DNA of 64,000 nucleotides, from the NCBI RefSeq assembly GCF_002896875.1, contig NZ_CP023278.1, positions 1,364,001-1,428,000 of the forward strand, written 5' to 3'. Each line of letters begins with the position of its first letter. Within the stretch, counting starts at the first letter, position 1. The DNA is from Nostoc sp. CENA543 (GTDB taxonomy: Bacteria > Cyanobacteriota > Cyanobacteriia > Cyanobacteriales > Nostocaceae). The position numbers and the translations under genes were made by a program. The notes below the pieces were generated by a model that ran no database searches, was not told where the DNA came from, and saw only the letters and a program-made list of their open reading frames with translations. Below, piece after piece: positions 8,511-16,623 of this stretch.

Positions 8511-9326
8511 CTACAGCTTAACTCGCTGTTCTGTTACAAGAGTTAGACTCACCCATTCGCCTTTATTGTTGTAACTGCGAATCATACGCTGGCGGAGGTT
8601 TGGTTTAATTAACCAACCTGCTTCTAAAATTAATCCTTGATTGAATTGTGGGTTGAGAGGAGAAGTTGCGGAAGCACCATTGGGGAGTAGCAAAACTTGT
8701 ACTTGTTTTTGGGGATTTTGGTCAAAAATGATGGTGTTACCCTGAATAGTAGCAGTTGAAGTAATTGTGCGATCGCTAAAATTCAAAGTTTGAATTAATC
8801 GTCCGTTGTTGTCTAGTGTTAGTTTGAGATTGGTGGAGAAAGTATCAGCAGGATTTAAATTAGCATACATAGTTATCGCTTCACCTTGCCATTCTCCCAA
8901 CAAGTCATTTACCTGCAAACGTGGAGGTTCGATTGGTTCAGTATCGGCTAAGTGTTCAGGAATGAGAGTGATTTGATAGAGTTGTCCACTTTTATTAAAT
9001 AACTGAAGTAGCCGCAAACGACGATTTTCGTAGATTAATCCCATTTCTGCACCAAATTCAGTAAAAGGTGCAAGTTGAACTGTACCTTGGGAAAATGCGC
9101 CATTCGGAAAAAATAACGTAGTCCGAGGTAAGGAAGTATAGTCTAAAACTAAATCTGCTTGTCCTTCGCGGCGTACAACCTGACGAATGGTTTGATTATT
9201 GTTGAAACCTTCAAAGGAAACAACACTTTTCACCCCTTCTAAAAGTTCTCCTTGGGGTGAGAAGCGAATAAATGCACCTTCCCAAGTACCAAGATTTTTT
9301 AATAGAGATTCCCATTGAGATGTCAT
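8511..9326 (-). CDS. DUF3598 family protein
   Basis: 271 residues. The opening MTSQWESLLKNLGTWEGAF and the alternating beta-strands with conserved Gly/Phe match the cyanobacterial DUF3598 family, which has a predicted double lipocalin-like (calycin) fold. The first half ends at about residue 125 and a second barrel starts at DLLGEWQGEA (about 144), giving an internal duplication. No signal peptide or membrane segment. Biochemical function is unknown. The start at 9326 is followed upstream by a 7-bp repeat array. Confidence 0.8.
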   Translation of the reverse strand: MTSQWESLLKNLGTWEGAFIRFSPQGELLEGVKSVVSFEGFNNNQTIRQVVRREGQADLVLDYTSLPRTTLFFPNGAFSQGTVQLAPFTEFGAEMGLIYENRRLRLLQLFNKSGQLYQITLIPEHLADTEPIEPPRLQVNDLLGEWQGEAITMYANLNPADTFSTNLKLTLDNNGRLIQTLNFSDRTITSTATIQGNTIIFDQNPQKQVQVLLLPNGASATSPLNPQFNQGLILEAGWLIKPNLRQRMIRSYNNKGEWVSLTLVTEQRVKL

Positions 9327-9432
9327 GGTTAGTCAATAGTCAATAGTCAATAGTCAATAGTCAGTAGGGGCGGGTTCTGTGGGATATTCATATTAGAAAA
9401 CAGATATTTGGGTTAAACCCGCCCGTACATTA
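9327..9432. repeat. 7-bp array (TAGTCAA)n and a small inverted-repeat element
   Basis: About four TAGTCAA units (9327-9360) are followed by a ~60-bp element with GGGCGGGTT near 9366 and AACCCGCCC near 9420 as inverted ends. The same element in reverse orientation is at 32558-32742, where it is split by another repeat. Confidence 0.75.
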
Positions 9433-9444
9433 GTCAACAATTTG

Positions 9445-10350
9445 CTAAATTTTTTTAACTAAGCGTCTGACTGCAAATAAGCTGCCTATTAATCCTACAC
9501 CTGCGCCGAAACTTAATAACATTAGGGGTAAAAATAAAATTTGCCCTGGTGTGAGTTGTAAACCATTGGTGATAAATTGAATGAATTCTGGTTGATTGGT
9601 GAGCATTCTAGAAATGAACTGCTGAATTACGGAAATCAAACTCCAGGCGATCGCACCTCCTAATAAACCAAAGGTGATTCCTTGTAAAATAAACGGGAGA
9701 TAAATCCACGCCGATGTAGCACCCACTAGCTGCATAATTTCAATTTCTCGCCGACGCGCCAAAACAATTAGACGAATAGTGGTAGTGGTGACTGCGATCG
9801 CGGTTAATGTCAAAATACTGGTAATCGTGACAGTAATCCAATTTAAACCCCGATGTAACTGGGCGATGCGTTTGACGGCTTCATCTATATACTGTACCGT
9901 TTCTACCCCTGGTAATTTCGCCAGTTGTGTGGCTAAATTCGGCACAACTTGAGGATTACGTGCTTTGACTTTCATCTCATCAACCAAGGGATTTTCCCCT
10001 AACTGTTGTGTCGCATTATCAATATCAGAAATCCCCAATTCTCTAACTAACTTAGTCCAAGCTTGTTCCTTGGTGATAGTTTGTATATGTACTACATCTG
10101 GCATTTGCGCCACCGATGTTTCAAGAGTTTGGGCGCGTGTGTCAGTATCGAGATAAACTGACACCTCTAGTTGACTACCAAATTGATTGAGGAGTTTTTC
10201 AACTTGCCAAGAAGTCTGCAAACTCAAACCAAATAAAAATAATAATACGGTGACTGTACTAACAGCCGCCCAATTCATCCACCCACCACGCAACAAACCC
10301 AGAAAGGTTTCCTTGAGGAGATAGTCAAGTTTTGTTAGGAATTTGAACAT
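9445..10350 (-). CDS. ftsX: Cell-division ABC transporter permease FtsX
   Basis: 301 residues. FtsX with FtsE links the divisome to peptidoglycan hydrolase activation. Visible are the N-terminal cytoplasmic part and TM1 (VSTVTVLLFLFGLSLQTSW), a large extracytoplasmic loop (VSVYLDTDTRAQ to YIDEAVKRIAQL), then three further membrane segments, with the conserved RRREIEIMQLVGAT between TM2 and TM3. I prefer the ATG at 10350 because the one at 10356 lies in a TAATGACT repeat. ftsE is not adjacent, as is usual in cyanobacteria. Confidence 0.93.
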   Translation of the reverse strand: MFKFLTKLDYLLKETFLGLLRGGWMNWAAVSTVTVLLFLFGLSLQTSWQVEKLLNQFGSQLEVSVYLDTDTRAQTLETSVAQMPDVVHIQTITKEQAWTKLVRELGISDIDNATQQLGENPLVDEMKVKARNPQVVPNLATQLAKLPGVETVQYIDEAVKRIAQLHRGLNWITVTITSILTLTAIAVTTTTIRLIVLARRREIEIMQLVGATSAWIYLPFILQGITFGLLGGAIAWSLISVIQQFISRMLTNQPEFIQFITNGLQLTPGQILFLPLMLLSFGAGVGLIGSLFAVRRLVKKI

Positions 10351-10356
10351 AGTCAT

Positions 10357-10442
10357 TAGTCATTAGTCATTAGGGAACAGGGAACAGGGAACAGATTAAT
10401 ATTCAATGCCCAATGCCCAATGCCCAATGCCCCATGCCCCAG
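10357..10442. repeat. Composite 7-bp repeat tract
   Basis: Runs of TAGTCAT, GGGAACA and CCCAATG units. The same composite in inverse orientation, with different unit numbers, lies at 18600-18685, upstream of the C39 exporter gene. Confidence 0.8.
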
Positions 10443-10496
10443 TCTCTTGATAGAATTAAACTAATAGGAATTGTCATAATCTAGCCATCGAAAGTC

Positions 10497-11060
10497 ATGC
10501 CCTCTGAAATTGCTGTTGAGAAAAAAAAGTTAAAAAATCCGCCTTTGAAACTCCACTATCTAGGCGATCGCGTTCTGCGTCAACCTGCCAAGCGGATAAA
10601 TAAGGTAGACGATGAAATTCGTCAACTTATACGCGAAATGCTACAAACTATGTACAGCAATGATGGCATAGGTTTGGCTGCACCCCAAGTTGGAATTAAT
10701 AAGCAGTTAATTGTAATCGATTGCGAACCGGATAACCCTGATAATCCGCCATTGGTGTTGATTAACCCCACCATTAAACAAGTCAGTCAGGAAGTTTGTA
10801 TGGCGCAAGAAGGCTGTCTGAGTATTCCTGGCGTGTATATGGATGTTAAGCGTCCTGAAGTGGTGGAAGTGTCTTATAAAGACGAAAATGGCCGCCCCCA
10901 AACACTCAAAGCTACTGACTTACTCGGACGCTGTATACAGCATGAAATGGATCACCTCAATGGTGTAGTGTTTGTAGATCGTGTAGAAAACTCCTTGACT
11001 TTGGCACAAGAGTTATCTAAGAATGGCTTCTCGTATCAAGCAGTCAAACCAGTAGAGTAG
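10497..11060 (+). CDS. def: Peptide deformylase
   Basis: 187 residues. It removes the formyl group from the N-terminal Met of new proteins. All three family motifs are present: GIGLAAPQVG (motif 1), EGCLSIPG (motif 2, Cys ligand) and QHEMDHLNG (motif 3, HEMDH with two His ligands and catalytic Glu). The N-terminal ~20 residues (EKKKLKNPPL) are an extension typical of cyanobacterial proteins. Start at ATG 10497, after the repeat tract; the gene is divergent from ftsX. Confidence 0.97.
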   Translation: MPSEIAVEKKKLKNPPLKLHYLGDRVLRQPAKRINKVDDEIRQLIREMLQTMYSNDGIGLAAPQVGINKQLIVIDCEPDNPDNPPLVLINPTIKQVSQEVCMAQEGCLSIPGVYMDVKRPEVVEVSYKDENGRPQTLKATDLLGRCIQHEMDHLNGVVFVDRVENSLTLAQELSKNGFSYQAVKPVE

Positions 11061-11072
11061 GGTGGTCTAGTA

Positions 11073-11276
11073 GTGTATTTAACTCCAAAAAGTGGTTTTT
11101 TTCTAGCTAGCTCTTGTGTAACAGCGATCGCAGCTGTTGGTTCAGTGTTTGAATTAAGTTCAGGACAGCCAGATTTAGGTGTACAAATCACCGCCATCAT
11201 CTTAGCTTTGAGTATTCCTCTAACTGGTTTATTTTTTGTTGCCGCAGTTAGGGATGCAAGGGCTAACATTAAATAA
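11073..11276 (+). CDS. Small two-helix membrane protein
   Basis: 67 residues from a GTG start, 12 bases after the def stop and so probably cotranscribed. Two membrane helices are evident: FFLASSCVTAIAAVGSVFEL and ITAIILALSIPLTGLFFVAAV, ending with a charged RDARANIK tail. A HIP1 site lies in the coding region. I believe similar small proteins sit in other Nostocales, but have no function to offer. No strong ribosome-binding site is visible, so translational coupling to def is likely. Confidence 0.6.
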   Translation: MYLTPKSGFFLASSCVTAIAAVGSVFELSSGQPDLGVQITAIILALSIPLTGLFFVAAVRDARANIK

Positions 11277-11541
11277 GCATCAGGTACATAAAAAGGGAAA
11301 AGGATGAAGTTCACTAGTAAGGTTCATTCTTTTCCCTTTTCTCATGGTTTAGAGGAGGCAGGAGGCAAGGGGGCAGGGGAGCAGGGAGCAGGGGAGACAA
11401 CAACACTCAGAACTCCCCACTCAACACCGGCTAAACGCCGCGCTACCGTTAACAGCACTTTCAAGACAGGTCTAATTATCTTCTCATTCACCACCCCTAC
11501 ACCCCTATACCCTCACACCCTTACACCCCTACAATGAGAGA
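11277..11541. repeat. Repeat-rich spacer
   Basis: An AAAAGGGAAAAGGATG / CATTCTTTTCCCTTTT inverted pair (11290-11340, terminator-like after the def operon), then GGGGAGCAGG and ACACCCCTA tandem units. Open frames in it translate the repeats and are not genes. Confidence 0.6.
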
Positions 11542-12345
11542 ATGCTGACAACTTCTACTCAACTATTACGACTTTCTCAAGGACATCTCAATTTACTAGA
11601 GACTTGTCCCCGTAAATTCCAGCACACTTATTTAGAACAACTCAACTCGCCTTTAGATCCTGAACACGAAGCACGTCAGATTTTAGGTAGTCGTTTTCAC
11701 CTGCTGATGCAGCAGCGAGAAATGGGTTTACCAATTGATCATCTCTTAGCCGCCGATACACAATTGCAAAGTTGGATGTCTGCTTTTGCTGACGCAGCAC
11801 CAGAGATTATCCAAACCACAACAAATGCTGAAATCTTTCGGGAAAGCGAACATTACCGCACCTTGCAAGTGCAAGATTATTTACTAACTGTTATTTATGA
11901 TTTACTCATTGGGGATAACCAACAAGCTCAAATCTTAGATTGGAAAACCTATCCCAAACCGCCAGATAAACGCAAGTTAGCCCAAAACTGGCAAACTCGG
12001 CTATATATGTATGTCTTAGCGGAAACTAGCACCTATTTACCAGAAAATATTTCTATGACCTATTGGTTTATCCAATCTGAAGGTAAACCACAAAATCTTA
12101 AATTTACTTACAGCACTAGCGAACACGAAAAAACTGCGAAGAAACTTCATCAGTTGTTAAATAAATTAACTAATTGGTTAGCACTTTATCAACAAAATCA
12201 GCCCTTTCCCCAAGTGACAGAAGGTAATAAAGCTTGTAACTATTGTCAGTTTGCCATGAGATGTGGGCGGGTTCCTACGACTGAAGACACGAACACGCAA
12301 GATACTTTACCAAATATCGCTAATATTCAAGAAGTAACTATTTAA
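11542..12345 (+). CDS. PD-(D/E)XK nuclease family protein (RecB/Cas4-like fold)
   Basis: 267 residues. The N-terminus LSQGHLNLLETCPRKFQHTYL is the typical first helix of the PDDEXK_1 family; the catalytic core reads as QILDWKTYPKPP (D-x-K) with the following helix LAQNWQTRLYMYVLAE. At the C-terminus CNYCQFAMRCGR, together with the early Cys, suggests a 4Fe-4S cluster as in RecB-family and Cas4 nucleases. No CRISPR genes are near; recJ is 830 bases downstream, so a DNA-repair role is plausible. Specific substrate unknown. Confidence 0.85.
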   Translation: MLTTSTQLLRLSQGHLNLLETCPRKFQHTYLEQLNSPLDPEHEARQILGSRFHLLMQQREMGLPIDHLLAADTQLQSWMSAFADAAPEIIQTTTNAEIFRESEHYRTLQVQDYLLTVIYDLLIGDNQQAQILDWKTYPKPPDKRKLAQNWQTRLYMYVLAETSTYLPENISMTYWFIQSEGKPQNLKFTYSTSEHEKTAKKLHQLLNKLTNWLALYQQNQPFPQVTEGNKACNYCQFAMRCGRVPTTEDTNTQDTLPNIANIQEVTI

Positions 12346-12444
12346 TTGGGGACTGGGGATTGGGGATTGGGGACTGGGAAACTACTTTATAGTCTTCGCA
12401 CCCCTACACCCTCACACCCCTATACCCTTACACCCTTAATATTT

Positions 12445-13071
12445 ATGACAAACTTTGATCAAAGCGACGCTATTTATGTACGCGAATTAGGGATTGATGA
12501 TATTGCTCCCGTTTATCATTTGGGAGAACAATTATTTACTAGTGATTTATATCCCTATCTATACCGTACCTGGGATGAGTGGGAAGTTATTGGACTTTAC
12601 AACACAGATCCAGAATATTGTTTAGTGGCGGAAACAGATGGAGAATTAGCAGGATTTATTCTAGGAACAATTATTACTAAAGCCTCCTGGACTTATGGTT
12701 ATATTTTATGGTTGGGTGTCAATCCTAAATTTCAGCGTCAAGGAGTTGCAGATAAACTAGTTGATAAAGTTGTTGCTCGCATGATTGAGGATGGGGCAAG
12801 ATTTATGTTAGTGGATACTGATCCTACTAATATACCCGCCGTGAAGTTTTTCAACCGCAAGGGTTTTGGCAATATCCGCCAGCATATTTTCTTATCGATG
12901 AATTTAAGCAAACATCCATATTATGGCAGACTAATTGACTATGAACATCAAAAAGCAGAAAGGGCAGGTTATAGACGTTCTCGTCCTGCTATTCGCGCCC
13001 GTAAACCTGATGGATTTGCCAATGAAGTAATTTTAAATCCTCTCGTCAATGAGCCTATAAATAATGAATAA
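12445..13071 (+). CDS. GNAT family N-acetyltransferase
   Basis: 208 residues from ATG 12445. The 12346 start would translate a GGGGATTGGGGACTGG repeat tract and is rejected. GNAT enzymes move acetyl from acetyl-CoA to an amine. The core is clear: a strand-helix start (IYVRELGIDDIAPVYHLGEQLF), motif A LGVNPKFQRQGVADKLVDKV (acetyl-CoA pyrophosphate loop), then motif B with FFNRKGFGN. A basic, unusual tail (AERAGYRRSRPAIRARKPDG) of about 40 residues follows, possibly for nucleic-acid or protein binding. Substrate unknown. Confidence 0.9.
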   Translation: MTNFDQSDAIYVRELGIDDIAPVYHLGEQLFTSDLYPYLYRTWDEWEVIGLYNTDPEYCLVAETDGELAGFILGTIITKASWTYGYILWLGVNPKFQRQGVADKLVDKVVARMIEDGARFMLVDTDPTNIPAVKFFNRKGFGNIRQHIFLSMNLSKHPYYGRLIDYEHQKAERAGYRRSRPAIRARKPDGFANEVILNPLVNEPINNE

Positions 13072-13176
13072 ATGTTTGTAGTTAGGACTTTAGTCCTCTC
13101 TTTGCTCAAAAGATAAAAATCTTGACTAAATTTCTAAATACTAAGTTTAAATAATATCCAATTTTGAATTAATTCA

Positions 13177-15471
13177 ATGCAGTGGATTTTAGCAACAACT
13201 GAAGAACCACCAGCGTGGTTTATCCAATTAGTAAGACAGTACGCGCCTGCATCTTCAAGTGGATTATTTGCAGCCCAATTGTTATGGCAACGGGGAATTC
13301 AAGATAAATCACAATTAGCTGCTTTTCTTAACCATAAAACATATCAAGCTGCTAGCCCCTTTGAATTTGGGCAAGAAATGCACTTAGCAATGGCACGTTT
13401 GCAACAAGCACGCCAGGCAGGTGATAAAGTAGCGATTTGGGGCGATTTTGATGCTGATGGAATTACATCTACTTCTGTACTTTGGGATGGCTTAGGACAA
13501 TTTTTTACTCAACATCAACAATTAACTTATTACATTCCCAATAGATTAAAAGAATCCCACGGTTTGAATGAAACTGGTATTAATAATTTAGCGGCACAAG
13601 ATTGTAAATTAATTGTCACTTGTGACACTGGTAGCACTAATATTGATGAAATTATCTATGCTCAACATTTAGGTATAGATGTCATAGTTACAGATCATCA
13701 TACTTTACCTGCTGAACGTCCACCAGTGACAGCAATTATTAATCCCCGTTATTTAGCCAAGGAACATCCACTGTATAATTTATCTGGGGTAGCGGTGGCT
13801 TATAAGTTAGTGGAAGCCCTTTATCAAACTTTACCTGATATTCCCCAAGACCCATTAGAGAATTTATTAGATTTAGTTGCGGTTGGTTTAATTGCTGATT
13901 TAGTCCAGTTAAGTGGTGATTGTCGATATTTAGCACAGTTGGGGATTCAAAGACTACAAACTGATTTGCAACAACCACCTGCATTGCGCCGTAGACCAGG
14001 AGTAGGACGATTATTAGAATTGTGCCAGAAAAGTGGCGATCGCCCCACAGATATTTCCTTTGGTTTAGGGCCACGCATTAATGCAGTTAGCCGCATCCAA
14101 GGTGATGCGAGTTTCTGTGTGGAATTACTCACTAGTCGCGATATAAAACGCTGTAGTGAACTTGCAGAGGTCACAGAATTAGCCAATACACGCCGCAAAT
14201 CTCTGCAAAAAGACGTACAAACCCAAGTCAACCAAAAACTTACCCAATTAGACCTTTCAACGACTAGTGTCATTGTTCTCGAAGATCCCCAATGGCCAGC
14301 CGGTGTCTTAGGCTTAGTCGCCGGACAAGTCGCCCAAGAAACAGGCCGCCCGACAATTTTGTTGAGTACAGAAGGGAATGGAGAACTAGCACGAGGTTCA
14401 GCCCGTTCAATTAACTCCGTTGATTTATATCAGTTGGTGAAAGACCAAGCTTATTTATTGCATCGTTTTGGCGGACATCCCTATGCGGCTGGGTTGAGTT
14501 TACCAGTGGAAAATATTCCTTTATTTCGAGATGCGATTAATCAGCAATTACGGCAATCTTTAGGTGGAATTAATCTTACCCCTACAGTACAAGCAGATAT
14601 AGTAGTAACAGTAGCCGATTTAGGTAAAGAATTATTTTTAGAACTCAAGTTATTAGAACCTTGTGGTATGGGAAACCCTGTGCCTAAATTATTTATTAAA
14701 AACTGTTGGTTTGAAAATACTTGGCATCGCAATCAACAAGATTCGCAAGGGAAAAAAGTACAGTATATTAAAACCGATTTTGATATTCGTGATGACTCTA
14801 CTAGAAATCCTTTTCCTGGGATTTGGTGGGGACATTATAAAGAAGAATTACCCGTGGGTAAATGTGATTGTATTGCTGAATTAGACTATAACACTTTCAA
14901 AAAACGCTATGAAATTAGATTAATTGCTGTTCGTTCTAGCGAGAATTCAACACCACAAACCCAACATTCCGCAAATATTCTAGATTGGCGGAATCTCTCC
15001 GCGTCCCTCGTCCCTAATTCCCCATCTCTGATATTAGAAGAATGTCCGACTCATTGGGATGATTTGCGTGCTTGGTGGCGGCGATCGCTCTATAATCATC
15101 AACAATTAGCTTTAGCTTGGTCTAAACCCAATCATCAACCACCCAAGGAAATTTGGTTGACACTTGTGGGTATTGCTAAATACCTAAGCCGGACGAATCA
15201 ATTAGTCACCCGTGTACAAATTTTAGAGAAATTGGGAATCAGCGATCGCGCTTTATTTTTAGGCATTAAGGCTTTAAAATATTGGGGATTTATTGTCACA
15301 AGACAAGACCGTCATTTGCAGTTTACTTGGAATTCTAGCAACGTTTTGGAGACAAAAGGTGATGTAGCTGTAGCAGAATTTCTCGCTGCTGTGAGTGAAG
15401 AACAATTTCAGCAGCAGTATTTTGCGGAAGTTCCTTTGTCTACTATTGTGGCGATGGTAAATCAGATTTGA
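13177..15471 (+). CDS. recJ: Single-stranded-DNA-specific exonuclease RecJ
   Basis: 764 residues, longer than E. coli RecJ (577) as usual in cyanobacteria, with ~150 extra residues at the end. It degrades ssDNA 5' to 3' in recombination and mismatch repair. DHH-family motifs: WGDFDADGI (motif I), TCDTGSTN, VTDHHTLP (DHH), and DHHA1 with RFGGHPYAAGLSL. The block GLGPRINAVSRI is diagnostic for RecJ. The C-terminal extension contains a winged-helix-like segment (LVTRVQILEKLGISDRALFLGIKALKYWGF). Confidence 0.96.
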   Translation: MQWILATTEEPPAWFIQLVRQYAPASSSGLFAAQLLWQRGIQDKSQLAAFLNHKTYQAASPFEFGQEMHLAMARLQQARQAGDKVAIWGDFDADGITSTSVLWDGLGQFFTQHQQLTYYIPNRLKESHGLNETGINNLAAQDCKLIVTCDTGSTNIDEIIYAQHLGIDVIVTDHHTLPAERPPVTAIINPRYLAKEHPLYNLSGVAVAYKLVEALYQTLPDIPQDPLENLLDLVAVGLIADLVQLSGDCRYLAQLGIQRLQTDLQQPPALRRRPGVGRLLELCQKSGDRPTDISFGLGPRINAVSRIQGDASFCVELLTSRDIKRCSELAEVTELANTRRKSLQKDVQTQVNQKLTQLDLSTTSVIVLEDPQWPAGVLGLVAGQVAQETGRPTILLSTEGNGELARGSARSINSVDLYQLVKDQAYLLHRFGGHPYAAGLSLPVENIPLFRDAINQQLRQSLGGINLTPTVQADIVVTVADLGKELFLELKLLEPCGMGNPVPKLFIKNCWFENTWHRNQQDSQGKKVQYIKTDFDIRDDSTRNPFPGIWWGHYKEELPVGKCDCIAELDYNTFKKRYEIRLIAVRSSENSTPQTQHSANILDWRNLSASLVPNSPSLILEECPTHWDDLRAWWRRSLYNHQQLALAWSKPNHQPPKEIWLTLVGIAKYLSRTNQLVTRVQILEKLGISDRALFLGIKALKYWGFIVTRQDRHLQFTWNSSNVLETKGDVAVAEFLAAVSEEQFQQQYFAEVPLSTIVAMVNQI

Positions 15472-15704
15472 AGACGCAATTTAGAACATGAAATTTCAAC
15501 TGAAAGCATATACTGTCACTATTGAGGCAGGGGGGCAGGGTGCAGGGGGCAGGGGGAAAGGAAATTATGGCGATAAATTGGTTACTTTAGGCTTTGGAAG
15601 TCTTTTAATATTTCGGTATCTACTTTAAGACATAATTTTACTAAGATGATTTATGTCTTCAGATTTATGAATTATTACAGAACAATGCTTATAGTTAAGT
15701 TCGT

Positions 15705-15816
15705 AGGTGGTAATACACCTAATTAGTAAGTGAGGTTGACAATCATGTTGATGTATTTATCCATAAATAATTTTCGGGCGCATTCATCAGAAAGCTGCGA
15801 TCGCTATTCAGAATAA
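15705..15816 (+). pseudogene. Orphan copy of the bacteriocin-precursor leader module
   Basis: AGGTG(15705-15709)/CACCT(15716-15720) hairpin, five bases, GTAAGTGAGG (15726-15735), nine bases, then ATG at 15745: the same architecture that precedes both precursor genes at 21364 and 22034. The frame that follows is only 23 codons (MLMYLSINNFRAHSS, then SE and stop) and lacks the double-glycine leader. I read it as a precursor gene whose coding part was lost or replaced. Confidence 0.5.
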
Positions 15817-15943
15817 GTTCATCATTGCAGCCACAATAATATAAATATTCCCAGTCGCGCCGTCTACTTTGGGAATTGATCAGCAATTATGTCAACGTGA
15901 ATATTCCAGATAAATTTTTACTTGCCATCATCTCATCATCGTT

Positions 15944-16024
15944 CAAGGAAATTCCCAGATGAATCGCATATTCTGATGATATCTTGCACTCGCATCAGAA
16001 TATATATAACTCGGAAATTCCTTG
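15944..16024. repeat. Large compound hairpin
   Basis: Outer arms CAAGGAAATTCC (15944-15955) and GGAAATTCCTTG (16013-16024) pair with one mismatch; inner arms ATATTCTGATG (15968-15978) and CATCAGAATAT (15993-16003) pair perfectly. It could be a small mobile repeat or a structured RNA. Confidence 0.5.
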
Positions 16025-16280
16025 TGTTGTCAATAATTTATCTAGCATGATACTGGATAGGGTTAATCTGTCAATATAACTCTTATTTGATTTTTGCAAT
16101 GCACATTTCCCAAGTATTGGTGAGTTCAGGCTTACGCCTAACACATCTTAAATCGACGTATATTTGTGCAGAAATCAAGTGTGAGAATTTATTTATCAGG
16201 AAAATATGACAATCAAACATAAATTATCTGTGTAATTTAGTTGGCTAAATTACCAATTACTTCATCCTAAAAAAAGGGGT

Positions 16281-16346
16281 AGAGGAGATTATATGAACTC
16301 GCTCAACGTAAGTGAGGATTTTGAGGGAGTTTGAGCGTTCTCCTCT
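16281..16346 (+). promoter_or_regulatory. Hairpin covering a strong ribosome-binding site and a 13-codon frame
   Basis: AGAGGAGA (16281-16288) pairs with TCTCCTCT (16339-16346), with an inner GCTCAA/TTGAGC pair. AGGAG is followed six bases on by ATG (16294) and a frame MNSLNVSEDFEGV then stop. The 10-mer GTAAGTGAGG of the precursor module also occurs inside (16308-16317). Possible regulatory leader; function unproven. Confidence 0.35.
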
Positions 16347-16623
16347 GTGTTCTCTAGACGCTACCAACGCTAGATTTACAAGAAAAATAATTACCGCAGT
16401 AGGCAATATTTTCTTGTTCCCCTGCGATGATTATATCAATAATCATCCATAATGTTTGCTAATATTAGTAGCATTTTTCAGTTGATGCCTTAATTTACTC
16501 CGAAAGAAATAGGTATCAGTCAAAAGATATGCAAAATTGACTCCTAAAACTTTGTCGTGAACCACAAAACCTGCCACCATTATTCTGTTTTTTTACACAT
16601 TGAGCAACAGCAGGTGCAATACT

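Larger units (their letters stand above)
15472..16623. other. Long non-coding leader region before the exporter genes
   Basis: About 1.15 kb without a normal gene. It holds a GGGGGCAGGG tract (15520-15560), a hairpin AAGACATAA/TTATGTCTT (15627-15659), a stray copy of the precursor leader module (15705-15747), a large compound hairpin (15944-16024) and a hairpin enclosing a ribosome-binding site and a 13-codon frame (16281-16346). It looks like a place where one or more precursor genes have decayed. Confidence 0.6.

Noticed and set aside
11304-11537. 77-codon frame on the plus strand
   Set aside because: It translates GGAGCAGG and ACACCCCTA tandem repeats and has no ribosome-binding site.
11542-12345. 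Cas4
   Set aside because: The nuclease has the fold and Cys residues, but there are no cas genes or arrays; a general PD-(D/E)XK nuclease is the safer call.
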